Shown piece after piece: positions 7,965 through 13,777 of a stretch of DNA of 25,824 nt. Origin of the DNA: Patescibacteria group bacterium. GTDB taxonomy: Bacteria > Patescibacteriota > Minisyncoccia > Phycocordibacterales > UBA6065. Under the pieces are notes generated by a model, which was given only the letters and a program-made list of their open reading frames with translations, was not told where the DNA came from and did no database searches. Position 1 is the first letter of the stretch. The number at the start of each line of letters is the position of its first letter. A program made the translations under genes and the position numbers. The stretch is from positions 1-25,824 of the forward strand of contig JAGWHV010000006.1 of assembly GCA_028866595.1 (NCBI GenBank). The letters are read 5' to 3'.

Positions 7965-7990
7965 AAGCCGGGCACACACCCGGCTTTTAG
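7965..7990 (+). terminator. Rho-independent terminator after folD-SIMPL
   Basis: A perfect 8-bp stem (7965-7972 with 7979-7986), 6-nt loop, with T at 7985-7988 inside and after the stem. The secE promoter -35 begins one base later. Confidence 0.8.
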
Positions 7991-8018
7991 TTGCTTTTTA
8001 TCGGAGGTGTAGTATGAT
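7991..8018 (+). promoter_or_regulatory. Promoter of secE-nusG-rplK
   Basis: TTGCTT (7991-7996), a 16-base spacer and TATGAT (8013-8018) predict a start near 8025. This leaves a leader of about 55 nt, long for this window. Confidence 0.5.
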
Positions 8019-8028
8019 GGCCCTACAT

Positions 8029-8073
8029 CGCCCCCGAGGGCGGCTTTTATTAAGAAAACAGGCCTCCAGGCCT
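8029..8073 (+). promoter_or_regulatory. Structured leader of the secE-nusG-rplK mRNA (possible attenuator)
   Basis: A 5-bp GC hairpin (8029-8033 with 8038-8042, 4-nt loop) is followed two bases later by TTTT (8045-8048), resembling a weak terminator. Downstream, AGGCCT occurs twice (8060-8065, 8068-8073); each copy is self-complementary and they can pair with each other. This lies between the predicted start site and the secE ATG. A regulatory role is inferred only from position and shape. Confidence 0.35.
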
Positions 8074-8079
8074 CACCAT

Positions 8080-8262
8080 ATGAAACTCACGGACTATATC
8101 AAGGACACACGCGGCGAGATGAAGCACGTCAACTGGCCGACGAGGAACCAGGCGATCAACTATACGCTCCTCGTCATCGGCATATCCATCCTCACCGCCA
8201 TCATCCTCTCCGTCTCCGATTCTGTCTTTGGCCTCGGCCTCCAGCATTTCGTGATCGGTTAA
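8080..8262 (+). CDS. secE: Preprotein translocase subunit SecE
   Basis: The 60-residue product matches the short bacterial SecE: an amphipathic N-terminal helix ending in Met-Lys-His-Val-Asn-Trp-Pro-Thr (the conserved Val-x-Trp-Pro turn), then a single transmembrane helix (about 25-50). SecE clamps SecY in the membrane translocon. I place the start at the ATG at 8080, which gives the conserved Met-Lys-Leu-Thr-Asp-Tyr-Ile-Lys opening. A longer frame from 8014 would begin inside the promoter and code an Arg-rich stretch that looks like leader RNA. nusG follows 17 bases after the stop, the classic secE-nusG order. Confidence 0.93.
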   Translation: MKLTDYIKDTRGEMKHVNWPTRNQAINYTLLVIGISILTAIILSVSDSVFGLGLQHFVIG

Positions 8263-8279
8263 TCGCTAACACCTAACCC

Positions 8280-8825
8280 ATGTCGAAACAGCAAACAGGC
8301 GGTGAACGCCATTGGTACGCCATCCACACGTACGCCGGCTACGAGAACGCTGTCGCTAGGAACTTGCGCCAGCGCATCGATTCTTTGAACATGCAGGACA
8401 AGATATTCAACGTCCTCGTGCCGACGGAGAAAAAGATCAAGGTCAAAGCCGGCAAGCGCGTCGAAGAGGAGGAAAAAGTCTATCCCGGCTACATCCTTGT
8501 CGACATGGTCGTGACCGACGACTCGTGGTTCGTCGTTCGCAACACCCCGCGGGTGACGGGCTTCGTTGGCTCCGGCGTCCACCCGGTACCTCTCACCGAA
8601 AAAGAAATGGCTCAATTGATGGGCCGCATGGATGACACCAAGGTCATGCACGAGATCAATCTCTCGCCTGATGACGCGGTCAAGATCGCCGACGGCCCAT
8701 TCAAAGATCTCGAAGGCAAAGTCGCCGAAGTCGATGCCGAGCGCGGCAAAGTCAAAGTCCTCGTCGCGATGTTCGGCCGCGAGACGCCTGTCGAGCTCGA
8801 TTTCTTGCAAGTTAAGAAGATTTAA
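8280..8825 (+). CDS. nusG: Transcription termination/antitermination factor NusG
   Basis: The 181-residue protein has the NGN domain, starting Trp-Tyr-Ala-Ile-His-Thr-Tyr-Ala-Gly-Tyr-Glu. The Val-Tyr-Pro-Gly-Tyr-Ile-Leu-Val segment and Thr-Pro-Arg-Val-Thr-Gly-Phe-Val-Gly follow. The C-terminal KOW domain (about 125-181) carries Val-Lys-Ile-Ala-Asp-Gly-Pro-Phe. NusG binds RNA polymerase and tunes pausing, Rho action and coupling to ribosomes. Length and domain order are normal. Its stop codon TAA is part of the TAATAT box (8823-8828) upstream of rplK. It is cotranscribed with secE; the hairpin in the operon leader raises the possibility of self-regulation, which is not shown. Confidence 0.95.
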   Translation: MSKQQTGGERHWYAIHTYAGYENAVARNLRQRIDSLNMQDKIFNVLVPTEKKIKVKAGKRVEEEEKVYPGYILVDMVVTDDSWFVVRNTPRVTGFVGSGVHPVPLTEKEMAQLMGRMDDTKVMHEINLSPDDAVKIADGPFKDLEGKVAEVDAERGKVKVLVAMFGRETPVELDFLQVKKI

Positions 8826-8828
8826 TAT
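8823..8828 (+). promoter_or_regulatory. Possible internal -10 box upstream of rplK
   Basis: TAATAT overlaps the nusG stop codon and lies 15 bases before the rplK ATG. It would give a leader of about 9 nt. There is no clear -35 or TG extension. Confidence 0.3.
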
Positions 8829-8843
8829 ACCCTTACCGCTACT

Positions 8844-9266
8844 ATGGCAAAGAAAGTCACGAAAATGCTCAAGCTTCAAATCCCCGGCGGCAAGGCCGTC
8901 CCGGGTCAGCAGCTCGGTCCCGCTCTCGGCGGCGCCGGCATAAATATCGGCGAATTCGTCAAGCGCTTTAATGACGAGACGAAGACCCGCGTCGGCGAGA
9001 CTGTCCCGACGATCGTCGAAGTCTATGATGACCGATCGTACAAGCTCATATACAAGACCGAGCCGGCGAGCCAGATGATCCTCAAAACGCTCAAGAAAGA
9101 CAAAGGTTCCGGTAAACCGAACTCCGTCAAAGTCGGCACCATGACGAAGGCCCAGGTCAAAGCGATCGCCGAGAAAAAACTGCCCGATCTCAATACCGCT
9201 GACGTGAATGCCGCCATGAAAATGGTCGAAGGCACCGCCCGGAACATGGGAGTCGAAGTGAAATAA
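8844..9266 (+). CDS. rplK: Large-subunit ribosomal protein uL11
   Basis: The 140-residue protein is a full-length L11. The N-terminal domain has Lys-Leu-Gln-Ile-Pro-Gly-Gly-Lys-Ala and Gly-Pro-Ala-Leu-Gly-Gly-Ala-Gly-Ile-Asn-Ile, with the Pro pair in the Gly-Gln-Gln-Leu-Gly-Pro segment. The C-terminal rRNA-binding domain ends Lys-Met-Val-Glu-Gly-Thr-Ala-Arg-Asn-Met-Gly-Val. L11 binds the GTPase-associated region of 23S rRNA. In most bacteria rplA (uL1) follows immediately. Here a strong terminator follows 19 bases after the stop and no uL1 gene is present in the window. Loss of uL1 has been reported in part of the Parcubacteria. Confidence 0.96.
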   Translation: MAKKVTKMLKLQIPGGKAVPGQQLGPALGGAGINIGEFVKRFNDETKTRVGETVPTIVEVYDDRSYKLIYKTEPASQMILKTLKKDKGSGKPNSVKVGTMTKAQVKAIAEKKLPDLNTADVNAAMKMVEGTARNMGVEVK

Positions 9267-9285
9267 TCTCTCCGAATAGCATCCT

Positions 9286-9315
9286 TGCAAAAACGCCCGA
9301 AAGGGCGCTTTTGCA
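9286..9315 (+). terminator. Terminator after rplK
   Basis: Arms 9286-9298 and 9303-9315 pair over 13 bp with one mismatch around a GAAA tetraloop. The A-run and T-run are both in the stem, so it can act on either strand. Confidence 0.85.
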
Positions 9316-9343
9316 TTGCCTTTTTTGAAGAGGGGAGTAGAGT
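9316..9343 (+). promoter_or_regulatory. Promoter of the 91-residue protein gene
   Basis: TTGCCT (9316-9321), 16 bases, TAGAGT (9338-9343), with a predicted start near 9350 and a leader of about 13 nt before the ATG at 9363. Confidence 0.4.
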
Positions 9344-9362
9344 GAAGCGAGCATCGTTCCCC

Positions 9363-9638
9363 ATGAAGGAAGTCCACATAATTATTCCCGAATCGACCAA
9401 TTTACCGCTTCCGCTCATCTGTGCCATCGAGGACCTCGTCCGGTACGGCGGCCACTTTGAGGCTGATGGTATCACCGTCGTCCTTCACACGGGTGACACG
9501 GCGTATGAGCGGGCAAAGAATCCGATCCTCGGCCGCGAGGCGCCCATATATGAAGGCGCTTCCGTTCCGGCTACGGTACCGTCGGTCCATCAGCCGGCCG
9601 AGGCCGCCCAGGTCCGAAGGTCCGGTTGGTTGAGTTGA
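9363..9638 (+). CDS. Hypothetical 91-residue soluble protein
   Basis: I do not recognise this protein. It starts Met-Lys-Glu-Val-His-Ile-Ile-Ile-Pro, has a compact alpha/beta-looking first 60 residues and a disordered Pro/Ala/Val tail ending in Ser-Gly-Trp-Leu-Ser. No signal peptide, transmembrane segment or metal-binding cluster is seen. The ATG is preferred to an upstream in-frame start at 9285, which would run through the rplK terminator and the promoter. It is bracketed by its own promoter and a strong terminator, which supports it being an expressed, independent small gene. It sits between the ribosomal operon and the dCMP deaminase gene, with no functional hint from context. Confidence 0.6.
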   Translation: MKEVHIIIPESTNLPLPLICAIEDLVRYGGHFEADGITVVLHTGDTAYERAKNPILGREAPIYEGASVPATVPSVHQPAEAAQVRRSGWLS

Positions 9639-9640
9639 TC

Positions 9641-9671
9641 GCCCCGCACTACGGGGCTTTTTCTTTTTTTT
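9641..9671 (+). terminator. Rho-independent terminator
   Basis: Perfect 6-bp GC stem (9641-9646 with 9652-9657), 5-nt loop, then five T, one C and eight T. Confidence 0.9.
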
Positions 9672-9681
9672 GGTTCGGGAC

Positions 9682-9687
9682 TATACT
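9682..9687 (+). promoter_or_regulatory. -10 box of the dCMP deaminase gene (leaderless)
   Basis: TATACT followed by exactly six bases and the ATG at 9694. No TG extension (GAC precedes it); the T-rich tract of the upstream terminator occupies the -35 area. Confidence 0.5.
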
Positions 9688-9693
9688 TGCCTC

Positions 9694-10248
9694 ATGCCAA
9701 AGATGTCGAAGACATCGAAACAAATCCTCAAAAAAGCGGCGCTTCGCGCCCGCGCCAGTACCCGTGCTCACGTCCGCCCTTCGTGGGACGAATATTTCAT
9801 GAAGATTGCCGACGTAGTGGGCGAGCGCGCTACGTGCGACCGCGGCCGTTCGAGCTGTCTCATTGCCAAGGACAAGAGGATTCTCGTCACGGGCTATGCC
9901 GGCGCGCCAGCGGGAGTGGCGCACTGCGATGACGTCGGCCACGAGATGCACACCGTTATCCACGAGGACGGCACGCAGTCCAAGCATTGCATCCGAACGG
10001 CTCACGCCGAGCAGAACGCCATAGCGAACGCGGCGCGCAAGGGCGTGGCCATCGAGGGCGCTACTCTCTATTGCAACATGACGCCGTGCTACACCTGCGC
10101 CAAGATGATCATCAATGCCGGCATCGTCCGTGTTGTCGCGAAAAAAGACTATCATGCCGGCAGGCGGAGCAAGGAGGTTTTCAAGGAGGCGGGCGTGACG
10201 CTCGAGATCCTCGATCCGGAGGTTGAGACATATAAGGAGATGAAATAA
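9694..10248 (+). CDS. Deoxycytidylate (dCMP) deaminase, zinc-dependent
   Basis: The 184-residue enzyme would convert dCMP to dUMP, the thymidylate synthase substrate. The catalytic zinc site is complete: His104-Ala-Glu106 in Thr-Ala-His-Ala-Glu-Gln-Asn-Ala, and Cys132 and Cys135 in Pro-Cys-Tyr-Thr-Cys. Extra Cys and His (Cys48, Cys78, His83, His98, Cys99) suggest the second structural zinc known in phage T4-type dCMP deaminases. The Gly-Tyr-Ala-Gly-Ala-Pro substrate loop is also typical. The N-terminal 30 residues are Lys/Arg/Ala-rich and look like an extension. I start at the ATG six bases after the TATACT box rather than a GTG at 9670. It is convergent with the ThyX-like gene, which would use its product. 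Confidence 0.9.
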   Translation: MPKMSKTSKQILKKAALRARASTRAHVRPSWDEYFMKIADVVGERATCDRGRSSCLIAKDKRILVTGYAGAPAGVAHCDDVGHEMHTVIHEDGTQSKHCIRTAHAEQNAIANAARKGVAIEGATLYCNMTPCYTCAKMIINAGIVRVVAKKDYHAGRRSKEVFKEAGVTLEILDPEVETYKEMK

Positions 10249-10270
10249 AAACCCCGAGCTCTTGCTCGGG
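10247..10270 (-). terminator. Terminator of the ThyX-like gene, in a convergent gap
   Basis: On the minus strand a 7-bp stem (10264-10270 with 10253-10259, 4-nt loop) is followed by a T-rich tract (complement of 10247-10251). The dCMP deaminase stop codon lies in this A-rich tract. No T-run on the plus side. Confidence 0.75.
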
Positions 10271-10290
10271 ATCGCGCTGTATTCGTGGCG

Positions 10291-11604
10291 CTATTCTTTC
10301 CGCACGATATCGTGATTGCCGCGCTTGATGTTCCAAGTACCCGGCGACGTGTCGTGGTGCATCGCTATGCCGGGCACGGCTTCCCTGATAGCGTCGCCCA
10401 TGCGCTGGGCTTGAACGCGGAGCGTCGGGTGGACGGTGTCGGACGACCGGAGCTCGGCGGTATAGACGGCCGCAGGCAGAGGGCCGGTGATCTTTACGGC
10501 GACGGTGTAGCCCATGGCGATGTAATACTGCCTGACGATGTCGGAGACGGGCGAGCCGCCGGCCATGCGGAGAGCGGCGATCCGCTTCTCCTGTTCAGCG
10601 AGGACGCGCTCGGCTTCGGCACGCAGTTCCGGAGGCAACTGCTCGAGGTACCAACCGTAGAAGCCGTGCCGAGTCGTGAGGAGCGGCATCTCTTGGACCA
10701 TGCTCCTGTGGCGCTGGAGGTCGCGATACGAGCCGAAGTCGAGAGGGAACGAGAACTCGATGTTCCCATATTGGCGCAGGCGCTGATGTAGCTCGGCTTT
10801 CGGCGGCCGCAGGGCGAGGAGATCGGCGTGCCTGCGGAGGCCGTCGATGTCGAGCGTCGATCGATACGAGAAGCCTTTGACTGCCTCGTCGTCATCGAAA
10901 TACGCGAACTCCGCCATGCTTTTCTCGAGATATTCCTCCTCCGTCGGATATTCCTTGTGGGAAAAGCTCGACGGATAGCGCTCGCGGAGCGACGTTCTGA
11001 TGAGCTCGGCCGTTTCGCGGACTTCGGCGAGCGGGTGGTGGCGCATCTCCTTGACATGATCGTATGCCTGGCGCAGGTTAGTGTGCCATGCGGCGAACGT
11101 CGTCACGCCGGCGGGCAGGAAGCCGCGAGCGATGTCGAAGGCGCGGGCCTTGATCGCTTTCTCGTAGACCGGTTCCTTTTCGCCTTCCTTGATGGGGAAG
11201 CGCTCTTTGAGAGCGGGGACGAGCGCCGTGAGGGCGTGGCGATAGAAGCGCATCCATTCGTTCTGGATGGCTCGGCTCTCGGGCGTATCGATCGGGTCCA
11301 TGACAGTCTGCGCGGCCATGTCGAGGTAGCGCGTCGAGGCTTCTTGGCCGTTGTAGAGCGGCCAATCCTGAACCGCCTTGGTGACGAGCATGCTCACGTT
11401 CTCGACGAATATCGACGTCGTGCCGCAGTCGCCGATCGACTTGTGGCCGTAGCCGACGTAATACGAGGCCATAAATTTCTCGGCGCCTTTTTCCCGGACT
11501 TGGACGAGGTGCGTTTTCACGCTCTTCGGGTCCCTCGAATAGAGGGCTTGGACCATAGCGACCGCTTCGGGCGCGAGGTCGTCGACGATGATGATTTCTC
11601 TCAT
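10291..11604 (-). CDS. thyX: Long ThyX-like flavin-dependent thymidylate synthase (apparent tandem ThyX fold)
   Basis: This 437-residue protein is about twice the length of a standard ThyX (about 220-250). The first half (1-205) has ThyX features: Gly-His-Lys-Ser-Ile-Gly-Asp (53-59), then Gln-Glu-Ala-Ser-Thr-Arg-Tyr (87-93). That matches the Asn-Glu-x-Ser-x-Arg-Tyr end of the ThyX motif, but Asp-Trp-Pro (80-82) stands where Arg-His-Arg is expected. A later Ala-Arg...Leu-Pro and Asn-Leu-Arg...Met-Arg block also fits. The second half (about 245-430) has Arg-His-Arg-Ser (298-301), lacks the Glu-x-Ser-x-Arg-Tyr end, and repeats a Leu-Pro...Leu-Arg block. I infer two fused ThyX domains that share one composite motif. 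ThyX methylates dUMP using methylene-THF, FAD and NADPH. The dCMP deaminase, dut, tmk, glyA and folD nearby support the role. It might instead be a degenerate paralogue. Confidence 0.75.
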   Translation of the reverse strand: MREIIIVDDLAPEAVAMVQALYSRDPKSVKTHLVQVREKGAEKFMASYYVGYGHKSIGDCGTTSIFVENVSMLVTKAVQDWPLYNGQEASTRYLDMAAQTVMDPIDTPESRAIQNEWMRFYRHALTALVPALKERFPIKEGEKEPVYEKAIKARAFDIARGFLPAGVTTFAAWHTNLRQAYDHVKEMRHHPLAEVRETAELIRTSLRERYPSSFSHKEYPTEEEYLEKSMAEFAYFDDDEAVKGFSYRSTLDIDGLRRHADLLALRPPKAELHQRLRQYGNIEFSFPLDFGSYRDLQRHRSMVQEMPLLTTRHGFYGWYLEQLPPELRAEAERVLAEQEKRIAALRMAGGSPVSDIVRQYYIAMGYTVAVKITGPLPAAVYTAELRSSDTVHPTLRVQAQRMGDAIREAVPGIAMHHDTSPGTWNIKRGNHDIVRKE

Positions 11605-11610
11605 GGTGCT

Positions 11611-11640
11611 ATTGTATCTGCTTTGTATTCTGCATGTAAA
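11611..11640 (-). promoter_or_regulatory. Promoter of the ThyX-like gene (leaderless)
   Basis: On the minus strand TTTACA (11640-11635), 18 bases, TACAAT (11616-11611), then six bases and the ATG at 11604. Both boxes match consensus in five of six or nearly so. Confidence 0.6.
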
Positions 11641-11655
11641 TCGCCGCTGGTCAAT

Positions 11656-11691
11656 AAAAAGCCGCCCGGCACGCGAGTAGCGTCAGGCGGC
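11656..11691 (-). terminator. Terminator overlapping the end of the 73-residue gene
   Basis: On the minus strand a 6-bp GC outer stem (11691-11686 with 11666-11661) encloses an imperfect inner stem and is followed by five T (complement of 11656-11660). The gene's TGA stop lies within the stem region. Confidence 0.6.
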
Positions 11692-11904
11692 GAGCATGAT
11701 GCGGCCGTTCGGCCCATAGGCTATGGACCGGGCGAGCTTCATCGCGCCGACGACTTCGAGGAAGTCGCGGCGGTCGCTCGGCGTCTTGATGACGCCTTTT
11801 TTCATGAGAGCGGCGACAAGCCGATCATGGCCCATCTCCCCGCCCTGCTCGCGGAGGATGGCTTCGATGGTCTTGGCCAAGTTGCTGTCCGTGAGCGTGG
11901 GCAT
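11683..11904 (-). CDS. Hypothetical 73-residue protein, possibly winged-helix
   Basis: I do not recognise a named family. The sequence reads as helix (Ser-Asn-Leu-Ala-Lys-Thr-Ile-Glu-Ala-Ile-Leu), a second helix (His-Asp-Arg-Leu-Val-Ala-Ala-Leu-Met), a third (Arg-Arg-Asp-Phe-Leu-Glu-Val-Val-Gly) and a short strand pair (Ser-Ile-Ala-Tyr...Arg-Ile-Met-Leu). That is the order of a small winged helix-turn-helix. It is soluble, with no cysteines. A terminator at its end and a TATAAT box upstream support expression. Its promoter is back-to-back with that of glyA, so it could be a local regulator, but that is speculative. Confidence 0.55.
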   Translation of the reverse strand: MPTLTDSNLAKTIEAILREQGGEMGHDRLVAALMKKGVIKTPSDRRDFLEVVGAMKLARSIAYGPNGRIMLAA

Positions 11905-11933
11905 AGGACGAGAGAGTTCAGAATCCGAACCTC

Positions 11934-11939
11934 ATTATA
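11934..11939 (-). promoter_or_regulatory. -10 box (TATAAT) for the 73-residue gene, overlapping the glyA promoter region
   Basis: On the minus strand a consensus TATAAT lies 29 bases before the ATG at 11904, predicting a leader of about 23 nt. It is only five bases from the plus-strand -10 of glyA, so the two promoters overlap and should compete for polymerase. The -35 is weak. Confidence 0.4.
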
Positions 11940-11941
11940 TA

Positions 11942-11950
11942 TGGTATATT
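11942..11950 (+). promoter_or_regulatory. Extended -10 promoter of glyA (leaderless)
   Basis: TGG plus TATATT (11945-11950), six bases, then ATG at 11957. The glyA product starts exactly where the family begins to align. Confidence 0.6.
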
Positions 11951-11956
11951 CATCGC

Positions 11957-13132
11957 ATGAAGGACAAGAAAGTGGAAAAGCTCATCAAGGCCGAGCGGGC
12001 ACGTCAAAAAAAAGCGACGAACCTCATCGCCTCCGAGAATTACGTCTCTCTCGACGTCCTTGAGGCTCTCGGCTCAGAGCTCACCAACAAATATGCCGAA
12101 GGCTATCCAGGCCGCCGCTATTACGGCGGCAATTCGGTGACCGACCAGGTCGAGAGCCTCGCGGCCGAGAGGGCCCTCGAGCTTTTCGGCCTCGATCCGG
12201 CAGAGTGGCACGTGAATGTCCAGCCACTCTCTGGATCGCCAGCGAACCTCGCCGTCTATGCTGCTCTTCTCTCTCCGGGCGACAAGGTCATGGGCATGTC
12301 TCTTGCCGAAGGCGGCCATCTCACGCACGGTAGCAAGGTCTCGGCGACGGGCATGTTCTGGACCCAGGCGCCGTTCGGCGTCTCTCGCGATACCGAGACG
12401 ATAGACTACGCCGCTCTTCGGGAGCTCGCTCTCCGCGAAAAACCAAAGATGATCATCGCTGGTTTTACTGCCTATCCGCGCACGGTCGAATGGGCGAGAT
12501 TCCGCGAGATCGCGGACGCCTCGGGGGCATATCTCATGGTCGACATGTCACATATCGCCGGGCTCGTGGCCGGCGACGCCTATCCCTCGCCTTTTCCATA
12601 TGCCGACGTCGTCACGACGACGACGCACAAGACGCTTCGCGGTCCGCGCGGCGCTCTCATTTTCGCGAGGCACGACAATCGAGGACTTGATAGAAAGATA
12701 GACAAAGCCGTTTTCCCGGGTCTCCAGGGCGGTCCGCATATGAATCAAGTGGCGGCCATCGCCGTCGCTTTGCGCGAAGCGGCGGCGCCCGGCTTCAAAA
12801 AATACGCCCGACAGGTCGTCCGCAATGCCGCCGCTCTCGCCTCGGAGCTCGCTCGGCTCGGCTGGCGGATCGTATCGGGCGGCACCGACAGCCATCTCAT
12901 CCTCGTCGACGTCTGGATGGGCGGCAAAGGCATAGGCGGCAAGGAAGCGAGCGACCGCCTCGAGCAGGCGGGCATCATCGCGAACAAAAACGCCATTCCG
13001 GGCGACAGCCGCTCGCCGGTCGATCCTTCGGGCATCAGGCTCGGCACCGCCGCTGAGACGACGCGCGGAGCGAAAGAAAAAGACATGATCGCCCTCGCCC
13101 GGCGGATAGACAAAGCGCTCCGCAAAGCATAG
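11957..13132 (+). CDS. glyA: Serine hydroxymethyltransferase
   Basis: The 391-residue PLP enzyme converts serine and tetrahydrofolate to glycine and 5,10-methylene-THF, the carbon donor for ThyX. Signatures are Leu-Ile-Ala-Ser-Glu-Asn-Tyr near the N-terminus and Tyr-Ala-Glu-Gly-Tyr-Pro-Gly-Arg-Arg-Tyr-Tyr-Gly-Gly. Further in are Asp-Met-Ser-His-Ile-Ala-Gly-Leu and Thr-Thr-Thr-Thr-His-Lys-Thr-Leu-Arg-Gly-Pro-Arg-Gly, with Lys225 as the Schiff-base lysine. Slightly shorter than E. coli GlyA (417), mostly at the C-terminus. A longer frame from 11723 runs antisense through the 73-residue gene and is rejected. It heads a tightly packed block: tmk starts 8 bases after its stop. Confidence 0.97.
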   Translation: MKDKKVEKLIKAERARQKKATNLIASENYVSLDVLEALGSELTNKYAEGYPGRRYYGGNSVTDQVESLAAERALELFGLDPAEWHVNVQPLSGSPANLAVYAALLSPGDKVMGMSLAEGGHLTHGSKVSATGMFWTQAPFGVSRDTETIDYAALRELALREKPKMIIAGFTAYPRTVEWARFREIADASGAYLMVDMSHIAGLVAGDAYPSPFPYADVVTTTTHKTLRGPRGALIFARHDNRGLDRKIDKAVFPGLQGGPHMNQVAAIAVALREAAAPGFKKYARQVVRNAAALASELARLGWRIVSGGTDSHLILVDVWMGGKGIGGKEASDRLEQAGIIANKNAIPGDSRSPVDPSGIRLGTAAETTRGAKEKDMIALARRIDKALRKA

Positions 13133-13140
13133 TCACGCCC

Positions 13141-13770
13141 ATGGCCAAAGGTATATTCATCGTGATCGACGGAGGCGAAGGGGCGGGCAAAGGCACACAG
13201 ATCGCCCGTCTCAAAGAGGCGTATCCAGAGGCGCTCTTTACGCGTGAGCCTGGCGGGTCGGAATATGCCGAGGAGATCAGGAACATCATGCTGAAGTCGC
13301 CTTTGGCCAAGGGCGCGAGCGCCGAGACGCAATTCGGTCTTGTCTGGGCTGCTCGGGCTGATCACATCCGTCGCAAAGTGATGCCGGCTCTCGAATCCGG
13401 TCGGCATGTGATCAGCGACCGTTTTGATTCATCGACTTTCGCTTATCAGCTCCATGGCCAGGGAGGCCTTCATCTCAGGGATCTCTTTTTTGCGGTGAGG
13501 AAGCAATTTCTCGGAGACTGCATGCCTGATCTTTACCTATTCCTCGAAGTCGATCCAGAAGAGAGCATCCGCCGGACAAAACAGAGGGCGACTCTTTTCG
13601 GCGAGTCGAATCATTTCGACGAGCGCGAGGTCACTTTTCATAATCGGGTCCGCGAAGGGTATCGCGAATTCGCGCGGTTGTTCCCTGGTAACTGCCGGAC
13701 TGTCGACGCTAATCGCTCGATAGAAGAAGTCTGGAAGTCGATTGAAGATATCATCAAGCCTCTGCTATAG
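13141..13770 (+). CDS. tmk: Thymidylate kinase
   Basis: The 209-residue kinase phosphorylates dTMP to dTDP. The P-loop reads Asp-Gly-Gly-Glu-Gly-Ala-Gly-Lys-Gly-Thr (about 10-19). The substrate-binding Thr-Arg-Glu-Pro-Gly-Gly-Ser follows, with Asp-Arg-Phe-Asp-Ser-Ser in the DR(Y/F) position. A Lys/Arg-containing lid region (Ile-Arg-Arg-Thr-Lys-Gln-Arg) also fits. Length is normal. It starts 8 bases after glyA. A CATAGT box with seven bases to the ATG overlaps the glyA stop and may be a weak internal promoter. Its own TAG stop lies inside the -10 box of dut. Confidence 0.95.
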   Translation: MAKGIFIVIDGGEGAGKGTQIARLKEAYPEALFTREPGGSEYAEEIRNIMLKSPLAKGASAETQFGLVWAARADHIRRKVMPALESGRHVISDRFDSSTFAYQLHGQGGLHLRDLFFAVRKQFLGDCMPDLYLFLEVDPEESIRRTKQRATLFGESNHFDEREVTFHNRVREGYREFARLFPGNCRTVDANRSIEEVWKSIEDIIKPLL

Positions 13771-13771
13771 T
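13763..13771 (+). promoter_or_regulatory. Extended -10 promoter of dut, overlapping the tmk stop codon
   Basis: TGC plus TATAGT (13766-13771), six bases, then ATG at 13778. The tmk stop TAG is 13768-13770, inside the hexamer. Confidence 0.6.
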
Positions 13772-13777
13772 TCTCTT

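Noticed and set aside
8259..9377. 372-codon open frame on the minus strand opposite nusG-rplK
   Set aside because: Antisense to two universally conserved genes and crosses a strong terminator.
10828..12063. 411-codon open frame on the plus strand, antisense to the ThyX-like gene
   Set aside because: Overlaps a supported minus-strand gene, its promoter and the 73-residue gene; no family resemblance.
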